64,000 nt of DNA, taken from positions 1 through 64,000 of the forward strand of contig PACZ01000024.1 in the NCBI GenBank assembly GCA_002700305.1, in the 5' to 3' direction. The notes under the pieces are model-generated. The model was given only the letters and a program-made list of their open reading frames with translations. It was not told the origin of the DNA and did no database searches. This DNA is from Hyphomonas sp. (GTDB taxonomy: Bacteria; Pseudomonadota; Alphaproteobacteria; Caulobacterales; Hyphomonadaceae). Numbering within the stretch: position 1 is the first letter of the stretch; the number at the start of each line of letters is the position of its first letter. The translations under genes were made by a program, and so were the position numbers. Below are positions 63,725 to 64,000 of this stretch, one piece after another.

Positions 63725-64000
63725 GCGGGCGTCCGCTCCAGACGTTTCCTGACGGCCTCGGCGATCATCTCGCCGAGGCGCGGGCCTTCGACCGGGTAGA
63801 GATACGGCTCGATCGCTTCCAGCTCCATCAGGACCAGCCGGCCATCCTCGCCGCGCACCATGTCGACACGGGCATAGAGCGGGGCCTCGTCCAGCATGGC
63901 GATGATGGCGGACGCATCCGCGAGATCGCCGGCGGGCGGGTCGACGGGCGTTTCCTTGCCGCCATATTTCGACTGGATGCGATAGTCTCCGGGCACGGCC
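63721..64000 (-). CDS. ATP-grasp family protein, C-terminal part only
   Basis: The last 93 residues of a protein that enters from the right edge. MPGDYRIQSKYGGKETPVDP and LYARVDMVRGEDGRLVLMEL resemble the ATP-grasp fold of glutathione-synthetase-like or RimK-like ligases; the Glu in LMELEAIEPYLYP is a typical Mg-binding position. The reading frame is open to the window end, so the GTG at 63996 is internal. The reaction cannot be decided from this fragment. Confidence 0.7.
   Translation of the reverse strand, partial: AVPGDYRIQSKYGGKETPVDPPAGDLADASAIIAMLDEAPLYARVDMVRGEDGRLVLMELEAIEPYLYPVEGPRLGEMIAEAVRKRLERTPA

Overview
The window is a GC-rich, densely packed chromosomal segment of an alphaproteobacterium, most likely in or near the Hyphomonadaceae/Caulobacterales. 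Pointers are a C4-type hemA (5-aminolevulinate synthase), a MucR-family regulator, the nrdR-rib-nusB cluster with a RibB protein whose RibA half is degenerate, DUF2336 and DUF2244 proteins, DUF1009-type LpxI, and TTAA-N7-TTAA (CtrA-like) boxes. No insertion sequence, prophage, integrase or CRISPR array was seen. Assignments come from reading motifs and remembered family sequences; no database search was run.

Layout. 1-11.5 kb is one envelope operon read rightward: frr-uppS-cdsA-dxr-rseP-bamA-skp-lpxD-lpxA-lpxI-lpxB (isoprenoid carrier, phospholipid precursor, outer-membrane assembly, lipid A), with fabZ missing from its usual place. 11.4-18 kb holds a leftward block (SelD-N-terminal-like flavoprotein, rlmJ, lipoprotein M28 peptidase, pirin) and a rightward pair (uracil-DNA-glycosylase-family protein, lipoprotein serine hydrolase). 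17.8-22 kb has clpP-clpX and the leftward glnB-glnA operon. 22.3-25.7 kb has a histidine phosphatase, nnr, tRNA-Leu(UAG) followed by an unusually structured, partly duplicated tail, and an M14 peptidase. 26-32 kb has tig, a DUF2336 protein, a degenerate EAL protein, a Nudix hydrolase and hslVU.

32-37.5 kb is a phosphate regulon block, pstC-pstA-pstB-phoU-phoB, preceded by a good Pho-box candidate but lacking pstS and phoR. 38.3-42.5 kb is a medium-chain-length-type polyhydroxyalkanoate locus: a phasin fused to a helix-hairpin-helix domain, phaD (TetR), a class II-like phaC and phaZ. 42.5-46.7 kb has an orphan Hpt protein, nadK, a class II aldolase, hemA and a MucR protein that has lost its zinc histidines.

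46.8-52 kb is glyA-nrdR-ribD(reductase only)-ribE-ribBX-ribH-nusB. 52-58.6 kb has an epoxide hydrolase, an A-type Fe-S carrier, dgt, a SPOR protein, nagZ, scpA and scpB. 58.6-64 kb has a DUF1287 protein, a nitroreductase whose ribosome binding site is buried in the terminator hairpin of the upstream gene, a CYP153-like alkane hydroxylase, DUF2244, nth, a DUF481 outer-membrane protein and the end of an ATP-grasp gene.

Across the window, several convergent neighbours share stop codons (CTAG, TTAG or CTAA overlaps) with no room for a terminator. The points most worth a second look are the tRNA-Leu tail, the phasin-HHH fusion in the PHA locus, the hairpin over the nitroreductase start, the zinc-less MucR, and the DUF2336/degenerate-EAL pair.
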